A DNA stretch of 64,000 nucleotides, taken from Hyparrhenia diplandra (lineage: Eukaryota > Streptophyta > Magnoliopsida > Poales > Poaceae). The DNA lies in assembly GCA_015847255.1 (NCBI GenBank), contig JADLZK010005566.1, forward strand, positions 1-64,000. The letters run 5' to 3'. Positions within the stretch are counted from its first letter, which is position 1. The number at the start of each line of letters is the position of its first letter. The position numbers and the translations under genes are program-made. Shown piece by piece: positions 34,903 through 45,769 of this stretch. The notes below the pieces were generated by a model, which was not told the origin of the DNA, did no database searches, and worked only from the letters and a program-made list of their open reading frames with translations.

Positions 34903-36918
34903 CCATTGGTGGCCACTGGTGGCCACTGCAGCATTATTGTGAGGGAGCCGTGTCAGACTACGCTGGCTGGCTGGCATGTGATATGCAAATCTAGATTCTC
35001 TCTCGATCGCTTCAGTTCGTCGATAGATTAATCATTAATGTGCCACATGCATGTTGACTTGGCACTGGCCAAATTGTCCCGGAAGGTTTGATAGATCCGG
35101 ATTGGTTAAAACAGTAAACACGCCACATGAGAGTACTTCTTTACAATATACTATATGTGCAAAATGGTCAACGAGCGGTCTTCGACAAAATTGATTAACT
35201 TTATATAACACAGTTAAAAGAAGATCTTTACAATATATTGGCAAACAATAGAAGAATTACAACAAAAATATATGAGAAGTGACAATGAGTAGGACCTTTG
35301 TGTGTGTGTGTTTTCTGAAAATCCAGCGCTCAGCGGGCCAAAGTAGTGTTAATTAGATGGCCTATACAATTACGTATGTGATAGACGAGGTACTGAGAAG
35401 ATGACAGAAACACAAGACTAAAAATCTTGTTGCAAACTTGCAATTGTCTTCTTCATCTCTCCTGATTTAAAAAAAAATAATATATTAATATCACAGCCTA
35501 CGCAACAACCAATATGTATAACTTTTCTTTAGTACATCAACTCAAAAAAGAACAAAAGAAATAAATAAATAAAGAGAACAACCACTGTCCAAACCCCGAC
35601 ACTATGTCAGCCCCAACCGAGATCCAAGCGCGCACAACATAGTTTCCAAGACCTAGCTGCCTCATCGAAGGTACAAGTGCCACACACATACATACCCAGC
35701 TGCCAGTCAACACGTCACTTTGCGCCGGAAACAGTAGCCGTTGAAAGGAACCGCTCACCGCCTCACCACGCATGTCACCTCAGCAAATCACCCTCCAATT
35801 TCAAGCAGGTAGGACTTCCAACCGCTGCGTTCACACTATACTCCCTGACCTCCTTCCCTTGTTGTCGACACGAACACATAAATCCTCAACTAGGTCTCCA
35901 CCTGTGTGTTGTACAAGTGTCCCAATGATGCCTTCAAGAAGGATAATGACATACGCAGACGACAACATCGTTGGAAGAAGCGCACGAGCAGACCTTGCGA
36001 CCTTAGCCTGTCATAGATGAATAGAGGATTCGACGACGCCTTCAGTTAGTTAAATGGCGTATGTTTTGTCACTACCGCCGCCCTAGAGAAACCAAGCAAG
36101 GTTTTCACCTAGAGACCGGCCCACCGGTCGATGAAGATGCGTCCTCCCGGGGCAACGGATGCCAGCGATGACATCCGGGCCAATGCTGGCCACAATAAGG
36201 ATCGGACCCGCCCAGATCTGTTGTCTTGGCCGAACATCACGGGAGCACCGTTGGGCGATGACGGCGAGGTGTGAGTATGGCCCGTGCCAGATCTAGGTAG
36301 CAACGGTCGACCAGAGGCCACATGGCTAGATCCACCGTCACCGTCGACAGCAGGGCTCCGACAGCCATGGTGGCTAGTTTGGGGTGGGGGGTAAGGGAAG
36401 GGAAGGAAGCAATGGCGGCTGTCGGAAAGGAGGCAGCGCCTCTCTCCTGTTTGGATTGAGGGGAAAATGTTACAAGTATAGACATGCACAATTAGAAATA
36501 GAAATAAAAATAAGTTTACATCCAGTTCCACATTGTTCACATGGACAGTGCTATAATAAATGCAGTGAAGGGAACAAAGAAGATGGTGTTGAAAAGTTAA
36601 GGCGCGCGTCAAACTCATGTGAAGTGGCAGCTTGATGACAAGACTATGACAAAGTCGATGGAATCTTTAGCAAAGGATTATGTGGGACATGAGCCAACTT
36701 ATGTATCTATTTTATAATATAGGTGGAGACACATTGTAATAGGATTCTTTGTCAGATATGTAGATAAATGTTTTTTTGGGCATACGGAATGCAATGGGTA
36801 GCACACAGGATATATATCTAGGATTTGTATCTATTTTGGTTCGGGTACAAAGTACCATACGTGTAGTGGAGAATACTTCTATTGCGTCGTGCGCTTGGGT
36901 TGATGGGTCCCTCAAGTT
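34903..36918. other. Intergenic DNA, no recognised gene
   Basis: Short open frames occur on both strands, the longest on the minus strand at 36109-36618, but none matches a family I know or has convincing splice structure. The segment 36100-36420 is more GC-rich than its surroundings and may be part of an unrecognised repeat. Confidence 0.4.
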
Positions 36919-39168
36919 CATTACTACAAAAAAATCTTTTACATGGCATTTTTCATTTTATTAACCGTGGTGATTTTGAAAAAACATCACGTTTATTGTC
37001 TCAATTAACTGTGACGGTTATTTTACATTAACCGTGGTGGTTATAAAAACCGTTGTGCAAAATCTATTAACCATGGCGGTTTTATCAAAACCGCCATGAT
37101 TAATGAGGCCAGGCAACCAGCTCGATAACCCTCACTCTATATATATACGAGGACTTAGGGTTTCAACTCAAGCACTTCTCTCCCTCTCCCTCTGTTGCCT
37201 CTGCTTCCTCTCTGAATTCTCACTCACAACCCAACACCCTCCCTCCCCTATCTCACCCCGACGCACTCCCTCCTCTCTCTCAGCCTAAAGCCCTCCCTCC
37301 CCTCACCCTCCCGCAGCGCTAGCGCGAGGAGCCCGCCTCCATCTCCATCTCCCTCACAACGCGAGGTGGAGCACCGGTCTTGTGGTGGCCCAACCAACCG
37401 TAGGCGGTGCATGGACCTCCATGCGGGCTCGAGTATGGTGCCTTCGGCGCGGTGGCCATGGCCCGACGGGCGGTGCCCCATCTGTTCCCTCCTCCCTCAA
37501 GTGTGGCTCGGGCGGCGTGGTGGCTCGATGGTGGTGCCCATCTGTCCTCTCCTCCCTGCAGTGCGGTCTTTGGCGGCATGGTGGCCTAGCGGCGGCATGG
37601 ATCCGGCGGCCGGCGTGGCGTGGTTCTCGATCGGATGCGGCGGCGGCGGCACATCCGGATCTAGATCTGGCTTTTCTCAATTTTTTTGCCGGATTAACCG
37701 TGGCGGTTCCATCATTCACTACTGGAATCCATCTGTTTACCTAGGGTTTTTAGTGTTCCCTAGGGTTTTCTAAATTACCTAGGGAAATATGGCATCCCTA
37801 GGGTTTCCTTTCCAATTCGTAGGGTAACTTCCATTTCCCTAGGATTCTAGATTGCTTCCCTAGGGAGCTCCAAGGCTGGCGCTTTCAAAATCCATCCCCA
37901 CCACTCACCTCTCTCGTATCCTCATCCTTATCTCTTTCTCTCTCATCCTCATCCTTATCTCTTTCTCTCACATCCTCATCCTCTTGGCGGTGCAAGGGGG
38001 CACAGGAGCTCCAAGGCCGGTGCGGCACATGGGTCGGGGAGATCGTCATGCTTTGCGCCCCCCGGGTGGTCGGGGAGGGGCACGCCTTCATCGAGTGGTG
38101 TGCTCGCGGCGGGGGCGGACCTCGGGCTCGTGTGGCGCCCGGTGCCGGAGGCGGAGGCTCACATGCCTCGCGTGATGCGTGGTTGGTGCGAGCTCCACGT
38201 CTCACGCGATACCCACGGATGGGGGCACGGAGCTCGCCGGGCTTGCGCGGCACCCGGGGCTAGGGGTAGAGGCTGGCCTGCCTCGCGCTGCGGATGCTGG
38301 GGGACGGGCTCGCAAGGTTCGTGCGGCGCCGCGGTTGGTGGTGGAGCTCACTGCCTCGCGCGACGTGTGGCAGCAGTGGTGGTGCTCGCCGGTCAGGCGC
38401 CTTCTAGCGGAGCTAGGGCCCCAAGGCAGTGCGGCGCTGGGCCGAGAAGCTCGGCCCCGGGCTCACGCGACGCTTGCTGCTAGGGGCGGAGCTCACCGGG
38501 TCGACACCGTCACATGGGCCGAGGCCAAGGCCCGCGGCGGGCAGGCGGGCAGCTCGCCCGGACTCGCGACGACATTGGTGGCCGGGGCTGAGCTCGCCCG
38601 GTCCAACACCCCCTACACGTGGAGCCGGAGCCACGGTGGAGCTTGTCGGGAGATAGGTCCAGCACCGCTGCACGCGAGCCGGGCCACAACGGAGCTCATT
38701 GGGAGATCTGAGAGGAGCTCGTTGGGAATACGCGGTGCTCGGGGCGGGGCGGAGCTTGTCGGGCATGTTCGGTCGGGCGGCGGCGGAGGGTGGAGCTTCG
38801 CCGTGGTGGCGTGGTGCCGAGGCCTGGACCGAGCACCCACGGTGTGGGGCCTATTTTTTTTTATTGTTTCTGGACAAGTTCCCTAGGGCTTCTAATTTCC
38901 TAGGGAAAAGCTTTCTTTAGGGTATTCAGTCAAAACCGTACGACACTTGCCATTTCCCGTCGAAATTATCCCTAGAACCTTCTTCCTACCAAATTTCCTT
39001 GGGAAATTGTTTCCCTAGGGTTTTTCAGGCATGTCCCTAGGGTTTTGGCTCAAGGGAAACATGAGGATTCCAGTAGTGATTAATTGTGGCTTTTTGTTGG
39101 TGAGGGTTTTGAATACCGCCACGGTAAATGTTAAATAACCACCACGGTAAAAGAAATAAGGAGTAGTG
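36919..39168. mobile_element. Outer CACTA-like element interrupted by a second CACTA element
   Basis: The right end reads AAGGAGTAGTG (39158-39168), whose complement CACTACTCCTT is a CACTA terminus. The left end CATTACTACAAAAAAATC is a degenerate partner, with CTTTTACATGG matching CTTTTACCGTGG further in. Subterminal words AACCGTGGTGGTT and AACCGCCATG recur near both ends (36960-37110 and 39085-39150), as in the element at 30038-30866. The body without the nested element (37717-39078) is about 890 bp and resembles a 5' UTR-like, CT-rich and GC-rich piece. A target duplication could not be confirmed. Confidence 0.55.
37717..39078. mobile_element. Nested non-autonomous CACTA element, intact termini
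   Basis: The element begins CACTACTGGAATCC and ends GGATTCCAGTAGTG, a perfect 14-bp inverted repeat. It is flanked by ATT on both sides (37714-37716 and 39079-39081), the 3-bp CACTA target duplication. Multiple TCCCTAGGG/CCTAGGGTTTT words crowd both ends (37740-37870 and 38878-39050) and are the likely subterminal transposase-binding repeats. The interior (37980-38860) is GC-rich and contains roughly ten degenerate copies of CGGAGCTCGTCGGG at irregular spacing. A 30-bp CT-rich tandem repeat (CTCATCCTTATCTCTTTCTC) lies at 37918-37982. No transposase is encoded. Confidence 0.9.
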
Positions 39169-39892
39169 GATTATGGAGCGTTCAATCGTATCGGATGCCT
39201 AAATGGCACCTGGGCCACCGATTTCTCCCCTTATAGTCGGTCGAGGGTGGGGTGTAGAGATTACGGAATGAATGATGATTAATCAACATATAAAATTTCC
39301 TAGTTTGTTATAAGGAATCTCATTGAATCCAAATGGATCATGTTGAATTATTTGGCTTTTGAGCTTATCTTGTCGATATCTTGTTTTCCAAGTATTTGAT
39401 GCACCCAATTGTCCGGCTTGGGTCTTTTCTTTAGTAGGCTCGGCATTTCTCATCCTACCATAGTCTGTACTGGTCAAGGTATTTCCTAAAAACTCTATAT
39501 TATGTATGATTTTTCATGGGTTATTTACAATTCCACTCTCTTTTCTCATAATCATTTCAAAACAAAACTATGATCTTTTATTCTCAGGATATCCATTCTG
39601 AGTAAGTCCCTGCCGTGTGGTAATTTTTTGGATCATCTCCATTCCAGTGATGCCGTTAATATATACACCAACTTTATTCAAGATAAGTGGGTGCTGACGG
39701 TCACAACACGCTCAGCACAAATTTACAAATTCTACCAGTCATCAATATAGATTACGCCAACATTTCCAAAATAAGAAAAAAAAAAAAAAAACAGCGTCTT
39801 GATCTGAAACCGGGGGAGAAGCCTGTTTGGCTGGGACTGTTTAAACAGTATTCTATAAAAAAGAGAATAAGATGAAACAAGATAAAAAACAA

Positions 39893-40634
39893 TGTCACGG
39901 ACCGCAAGGATTTCGGCGATCCGAGACACATCGACGGTAAACTTGACGGCGGCGATGGTGGTGGTGGATGGTGGTTAGGGCTGTTGGGGACCATAGTGAG
40001 GAGGAAGAAGAGGGAAGGGCCGCGGTGTTGGCGGCGCGGCAGCTGCGAGGGGCGGCGCGGATGGCGGGCAGCGTGGGGGCGGCTGGTGGCAGCGGCGGTG
40101 GTTGGAGCGGCGCGGGCGGCGCAGCGCCGCGAGGAGGGGTGGTTGGGGCTAGCGGCGGGTGGTGGCCGCCCGGGGGGCAGCGCTGTGGTGGTGTGGCAAG
40201 GCGGCATGGGGTGGTGACGGCGCTAGGGCAGGGAGGGCGCATGCGGGCGCGGGGAGAGAGAGAGAGGGAGAGAGAGAGAGCTTAGGGTTTTTGGGTGTTA
40301 CCAATTTAATTTTTTTCTTGATTAAAACGATTACATACCCCTTGTATTTATAGTCCGAGGGAGACTTGCTTGCTAAGAAAGATCTAACGGTTTCCTTATA
40401 GATTGGAATACCTCTTTTACAAGCAATTTTATTCCTTTCCTATTTTATTCCTATCTTTTATTCCCTAGATATTCTTTACTTAACGGAGAAGGCGATGACG
40501 ATGACGTGCTCGGGGTGGCCGGCGGCAGCACACCCGGCCCTCGAGGCCGCGCATGCTCGGGCCTTGGGCCCTGGGCGGCGCTGCGTTGCTCCTTGTTGGG
40601 CCCCTTTCCGGCGATCCCCTTTCGGTTCATGACA
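39893..40634 (-). mobile_element. Solo LTR (LTR-B)
   Basis: A 742-bp sequence with TGTCACGGACC at the left end and GGTTCATGACA at the right is flanked by perfect AACAA duplications (39888-39892 and 40635-40639). It contains the same minus-strand TATA box (CTATAAATACAAGG, about 40339-40353) and surrounding sequence as the other LTRs of the family. Its first 80 bp resemble LTR-A at 18599. No internal region or second LTR remains, so it is a solo LTR produced by recombination. Confidence 0.88.
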
Positions 40635-40652
40635 AACAAGCACAAGCTAACT

Positions 40653-41071
40653 TGTCCGCGGTCCGGACTCGGCGACGTGCGGCGTAGGATTGCCTGGAGA
40701 GGCGGTGGTGGAGCGGTGGGGCCCAGTGGCGGCGCATGTGGGTGTGTGTGTGGGGGGGGGGGCAGCGGCGGCGCTTCGGGCGCATGTGAGCTAGGGTTAG
40801 GGAGTAGAAGCTGGAGCTTTAGGGTGTTACCCCTTTAATTATTTTCTCGATTAGTCCCAAATAATTACAGCTCCCTTATATTTATAGTCGGGGAAGACTT
40901 GCATAAGAAGTAAATCTAACTTATTTCCTAGTCTATTTTTTTTTATTCCTTAAATAACAATTGCTTAGCGGAGAAGCGAAGGGCGGCGATGGCGGTGGCG
41001 GCGGCGGCCGCTGGGCTGCCCCTGGGCGCGTGCGCCCGACCCTTTGGGCCTCTTTGCGGTGGGGTGTGACA
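40653..41071 (-). repeat. 3' LTR (LTR-C) of the non-autonomous element
   Basis: This LTR runs from TGTCCGCGGTCC to GGGGTGTGACA on the plus strand, 419 bp. It contains the family TATA region (minus strand CTATAAATATAAGG near 40873-40886), and CTAGGGTTAGGGAG is shared with the 5' LTR. It is separated from solo LTR-B by only 18 bp. Confidence 0.88.
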
Positions 41072-43462
41072 TCTCCTCCCCTTTTCCCGAGGCAGCACGT
41101 CCTCGTCTTTGTGGCGTTATACGGTTGTCGATGTTGTCGAGGAGGTCAAGCGAGCATATCTCGAAGAATCCCCAAAAGTAGCGATAACGGCCCATCAAGG
41201 TGGGGACGTGGACGTCGTATTGCCTCAAGTTGGTGCCATGCATAGAATCATTGTCGTCGAAGAAGAAGACCGGCATTGATTGCAAGAAGATAGGTGGTAG
41301 CTCTTCCATAAGCAAGATGCTCAAGGGAAGGTTTGCAGAAAGGCGGAGGACGTCGGGGTGAAAGCCATCCGAAAGAGTATGTGGAGGTATCTCACCCTGG
41401 TTGGAGAACATCCCACAACACTGTTGATAATTACGTGGCGTAGTAGTGGTCGTTGTTGCCAATGCTCTTGAATAGCTTCCAAGCCAGTGCTACCGCCTGG
41501 AGCTTGATGGTTCCAGCAATGCCATGTAGCTCATGGTCGGTCGGTGTAGCGGCGAGGCTTCATGAGATCCTCCGAGGTAGCGATGAGGTGGATGCCGTAG
41601 AAGGTCGGTGCGTATAGCATGTACCTCTTGTTGTCGTCGGCGGAGCTCATAAGTCAGAGCTTGTTGGAGATTTCGTAGGAGACGTTGGCGTTGAACTGGT
41701 GGGAGAGTCGTATAACCATGCCCTGTGTGTAGGGCGTCTCCTGTTACACCATAGCCCAAAGCTTGTTGAGAGAGTAGACGTACTGGGCGTCGATGTCATA
41801 GAAGATCGAAGGAGCTGGTTGGATCGGTCCTTGAGTCATCCCGGCTGTCATAGCCGAGTTGTCGATAGAGTCGTGGTCATCACCATTCTTTGGCGCAGGA
41901 GCGAGCGTGGCGGTTAGGCGTCGAGGAGACGAGCGAGTTGAATCGCTGCGTCCATCATGCAGGGTGTCTCCCACTGTATCATGTCCCGTGGTGTAGTGTG
42001 GAGTCCGTTGGTGAACTCGCAAGCGAAGACGTAGTTGTACGGTGCGTCAGCCTATCGTGGTGGTGCCAGATAGCCGGTAGGGACGACGTTGAAGATCTTT
42101 TGCGCCAGGTGCTCCATCGTTGGTGTGGTTGCAGGGTGGCCTGCTCAACATGAGGGGTTGCTCGCCGGGTCTAGAGGTGCTGCAAATGGATCTGTAGCCT
42201 CCTTGGTGATGGTGGTGGCGCCCTCGATGTTGAGGATGTTGTTGGCGCTCCTGGTGGCGTCAAGGTTGACACTGTCGTCGAAAGCGACGTCGAGCGACGT
42301 TGTTGTGATGTTTGGGGTGGTTGCTTTATTGTGGTCGGGATAAACTTGCCTGTTGAATGCGGAGTGGATGATTGCCTGATCTGCGAGGACGTTGGCGCCA
42401 TTGATGTGCATGGCGGCGGCGGCGTCCTGGCCATATCGGGGTTGATGTCGGCGGCGTCGGTGTCACACTTGCCGGCGTGGCCTGGTCGCCGTAATTTCTT
42501 TGGAGGTGTAGACGGTACGAGTAGAGGTGGACCGGCGATCCGCGGGTTTGTTGCCGCGGGTGGCGCCATCTGCGCCTAGACCATTCTTTGGTGTCGTAGC
42601 TGCGGGTGGTTGACATCGTCGCTTGCGTATGTCCCAACGTTTTTGGATGATGATGCTTGGCTGTTCCTCGAGCGAGGCGAAGGTAGTGAAGTTGGGCTGG
42701 TTACCTTTTGTGTGCGTTCCATCTCTTGTCGCTGTTCGGGATGCTGATGGCGAGGGTTTTGCGGATGTCGTTCTCTTGCGCGCATCCCATCTTTCCATGA
42801 GGTCAGCGTGACCGAAGTTTGTGGAGCTATTGGGGCGGGTGCCGGCTTCTTCTTGAGTCGGTCGGCGCGAGATGTCGGGCGGCGTTGTTGCGACATCGGT
42901 GATGTCGTTGTGGGGTTGTCGAGGGTGGTAGAGGCTCCCTGATGGATGAGATTGACTTTCCTTGTCTACGTGGAGCTCAGTTGCGTCGTCCTTGTTGCCG
43001 CTAGACATTGGGCTGGTTGGTTAGGCTTTTCGTCGAGCAGTTGGTGGACGTCGCCGGCGGCCTCCAGATCTGATCTGATCTGATCTGGACAGGAACGGTG
43101 GGGGCGCCCTAGGGGGTGGACATGCCCGTTGCTTGCGGTGTCGAAGATCGTAGAGGGGGTGGCGTAGGGGGCGCCCGTTGGGCGTCGCGGCGCGTCGTCG
43201 GACATCATAGCGCGTGTTGTAGTGTTCTTGCTGTTGTGGCCAGCCGGTTTTGTCGTTGATGGCGGCGATGCTCGCGGAGGCGTCATCGCCATTGGTGGCT
43301 TCCATGGAAGCTTTGTTGTTTCTCCCAGCGTGTTGTCATCGTCTTCTCGTACTCTTCGATGTTGGCGCGGAGCTCCGCCATGAACGCGATTGTCCATGCA
43401 CTGGCCATCGGATCTTGAGGGCGGTGGTGAGGGCGAGGAATTGAGTGGTCTCGAATACCAAG

Positions 43463-43873
43463 TGTCCGGTGCTGATGGATTCCGGCGTGCGGCGTGGATC
43501 GGGCGGCGGGAGGCGGTGGTGGGAGCGGTGGGGCGGCGGCGGCGCTAGGGCACCGGCTTGCGCGTGGCGCGGCGCGCGTTGAGGGCGGCGGCGGCGATGG
43601 CGGCGCTGGTGGAGGCGGCGACGCTTCGGGCGCTGTGGAGCTAGGGTTAGGGAGCAGAAGACAGGAGCTTTCGGGTGTTACTCCTTTAATTATTTTTGAT
43701 TAATCCAAAATGATTGGTTCCTTTGTATTTATAGTTCGTGGAAGACCTACACAAGAAATAATTCCTAAATAACAATTGCTTAGTGGCGGCGAAAGGACGG
43801 CGGTGGTGGTGGCTGGGCCTGCCCTGGGCGCGTGTGCCCGGCCCTTTGGGCCCCCTGTGGTGGGTGTGTGACA
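43463..43873 (-). promoter_or_regulatory. 5' LTR (LTR-D) with TATA box
   Basis: This LTR runs from TGTCCGGTGC to GTGTGTGACA on the plus strand, 411 bp. A minus-strand TATA box (CTATAAATACAAAGG) at about 43720-43734 would start the genomic transcript towards lower coordinates. Its left edge touches the primer site at 43446-43460. Confidence 0.88.
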
Positions 43874-43884
43874 TAACTCATCAA

Positions 43885-43911
43885 AAAAAAAAAAAAAAAA
43901 AAAAAAAAAAC
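43885..43911. repeat. Poly-A run of about 26 bases
   Basis: A pure A run follows the TAACT target copy of the LTR element by a few bases and precedes the duplicated CGCTCCAACC segment. It may be the A-rich internal tract of the duplicated segment, since the sister copy has AAAATATG at the equivalent place. Confidence 0.8.
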
Positions 43912-44635
43912 GCTCCAACCTCCAATGATGAAGCCTGCAGATGCCTCAAAAAAAACGCGGTTCGTGCAACTCATCCGCCCTTTGCAAGTCACGCGCAGTA
44001 GATTTTATCTTTTAGATTGTCAGAATGCCAGTCCAACCTACAAATCTTTCTGGTAGGGAATGTAACACTATTTTGATTGTATGTGCAACGTATCTATTCA
44101 GAAGCAACATGGCATGTTCCATATATATTATGTACCAACTAGTATCATATGAATGTCGTCGTCGTCGATCACAGGGCTGCAATCCAGAAAAGATGGCGCT
44201 CGCATCACGCGGATCATTAGACTAATCAACTGCACATCAGAACGAAATGATTCTTTTGATCAACCGCACATCAAGAGGTTTGATTATAAAATGGCCGTGT
44301 GACTCGTGTGCAGGCATTATTTAAGACTACCAATATGCCCTTAATATTCGGACAAAAAAACAAGACAATTATTAAAAAATCGCCGTGTTGCTAGCTGTGC
44401 ACCCATAGTGTGTACTTTGTTTTCAAAGTAAAAATTCAAAATCGGTGTTAAAAAGTTACTAGTATGGAAATGAAAGATTTCAGCTACACGAAAAGACAGA
44501 TTTTCTTATGACGATCATGGCTTAAAAAACAAGAACTTTTTCTTTGGATCACCCATTCCAGGGCAAGAGCATATACATACCAGTATTTGCAAGCTAAAGC
44601 ACTGACTCACTGTACTGCCACAATATAGATTACAC

Positions 44636-45300
44636 TAGGGATGAAAACGAAAATGATAGTTTCCGATTTTTCAAAGTCGTTTTTCGAGTTTTTTCGATTT
44701 TGATGCCTAAATGGAAACGGAAGTGGTAACGGAAAAATAAAAATGATAATGATAAAAATAAATGGAAATAAAAAGTGAAAACAAGTTTGCCCTCTTCCGA
44801 TCGTTTCGAAGATTACCGTATTTAATTGGTAATTTACCGTTGGTAATTACCGAATCCAAGACACACACAACCAACATGCGCATAAGACAAATACTTTTTT
44901 GGAAACTAACTATATGGCAAGGATTGTACACATATATAGGAACACCTCTACTTAAGAAGGAACTCTAATAATTCATGTTTTTATCACTATGCTATGTCAA
45001 GTCAACTTAAAACTTGATCGTTTATTTGTGTCATTGTCAAGAACTATGGTGATGTGAGTTATATGACTCTTCTCATTTTCTACAGTTTGGTATGTTTATC
45101 GTTTTTGAGGATACCGTTATCATAGATTTCGACGTTATCGTTATATTTTCCGACCGACTATATCGTTTTCAAAATTCCCGAAATACCGACGTCAGTATTC
45201 ATTTCCGACAATATTGTATCGATTACGTTTTCGAGAGAAGAAAAATGAAAATGAAAGTTTTTAGCCTCCTTCCGATCGTTTCCGACCGTTTTCATCCCTA
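44636..45300. mobile_element. Intact non-autonomous hAT (Ac/Ds-like) element
   Basis: The element begins TAGGGATGAAAACG and ends CGTTTTCATCCCTA, a perfect 14-bp inverted repeat closely matching the Ac/Ds terminus. It is flanked by perfect 8-bp duplications GATTACAC (44628-44635 and 45301-45308). Subterminal words CCGATCGTTTC and CCGTTATC occur near both ends. At 665 bp, with no sizeable open frame, it depends on a transposase supplied in trans. Confidence 0.95.
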
Positions 45301-45769
45301 GATTACACCAAGATTTCCAAAACTGAAAGAGTCTTGATCTCAAATTGGGCGACGACAAAATATGTGGACGCTCCAACCTCCTCCAATGATGAAGCCAGGT
45401 TGTTCCAAGATACGTTCGTACTACTCATCCGCCCTTTGCCAACCCAACCTTCAAATCTTTTTCCATGAAATTCGACACCAATTTGGTTGTACGTGTGCCA
45501 ACATGTGAAGATCCTCTTGTGTATATATATATCAGTCAACAAGTGTGATATCATTATTGTCGACGTCGCCGATAATATTGCATATATCCAGAAATGACGG
45601 TGCTTGCATCACGTGGATTATTAGACTTATTAAACAACCTCATATCAGGACGAAATGATTCTAATGAGATATCGTAGAGAAACAAACGATAGAATTTACA
45701 TGTTTATTGGTCTATATATATGTATGTTGCTCGAGTAATAATTATTAAAATAAATAATAATCTCAGTAA

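Larger units (their letters stand above)
40653..43873 (-). mobile_element. Complete non-autonomous LTR retroelement
   Basis: Two related LTRs (3' LTR 40653-41071, 5' LTR 43463-43873) flank about 2.4 kb of internal sequence. TAACT is duplicated exactly on both sides (40648-40652 and 43874-43878). The minus strand has a primer site TGGTATTCGAGACCA two bases after the 5' LTR and a purine tract GGGAAAAGGGGAGGAGA directly before the 3' LTR (41072-41088). The internal region has a short gag-like start (AWTIAFMAEL, then TTRWEKQ) and degenerate frames. No protease, integrase or reverse transcriptase is recognisable, so it must have been mobilised in trans. The two LTRs differ at many positions, so the insertion is old. 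Confidence 0.9.
39740..45665. repeat. Tandemly duplicated segment split by later insertions
   Basis: One copy consists of about 39740-39815 plus 43911-44275, separated by the LTR insertions at 39893-43873. The second consists of about 44615-44635 plus 45301-45665, separated by the hAT element. Shared words include CAATATAGATTAC, GTCTTGATCT, CGCTCCAACCTCC, AATGATGAAGCC, ACTCATCCGCCCTTTGC and AACGAAATGATTCT. The copies are diverged. No coding function is recognised in them. Confidence 0.6.

Noticed and set aside
36109..36618. Minus-strand open frame as a gene
   Set aside because: There are no recognisable domains and the composition changes midway, so it could not be supported.
44602..44640. 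Left terminus of the large CACTA element (CACTGTACTGCC)
   Set aside because: It does not match the right end CACTGCTGCAAAAAC beyond the first few bases and belongs to the duplicated segment beside the hAT insertion.
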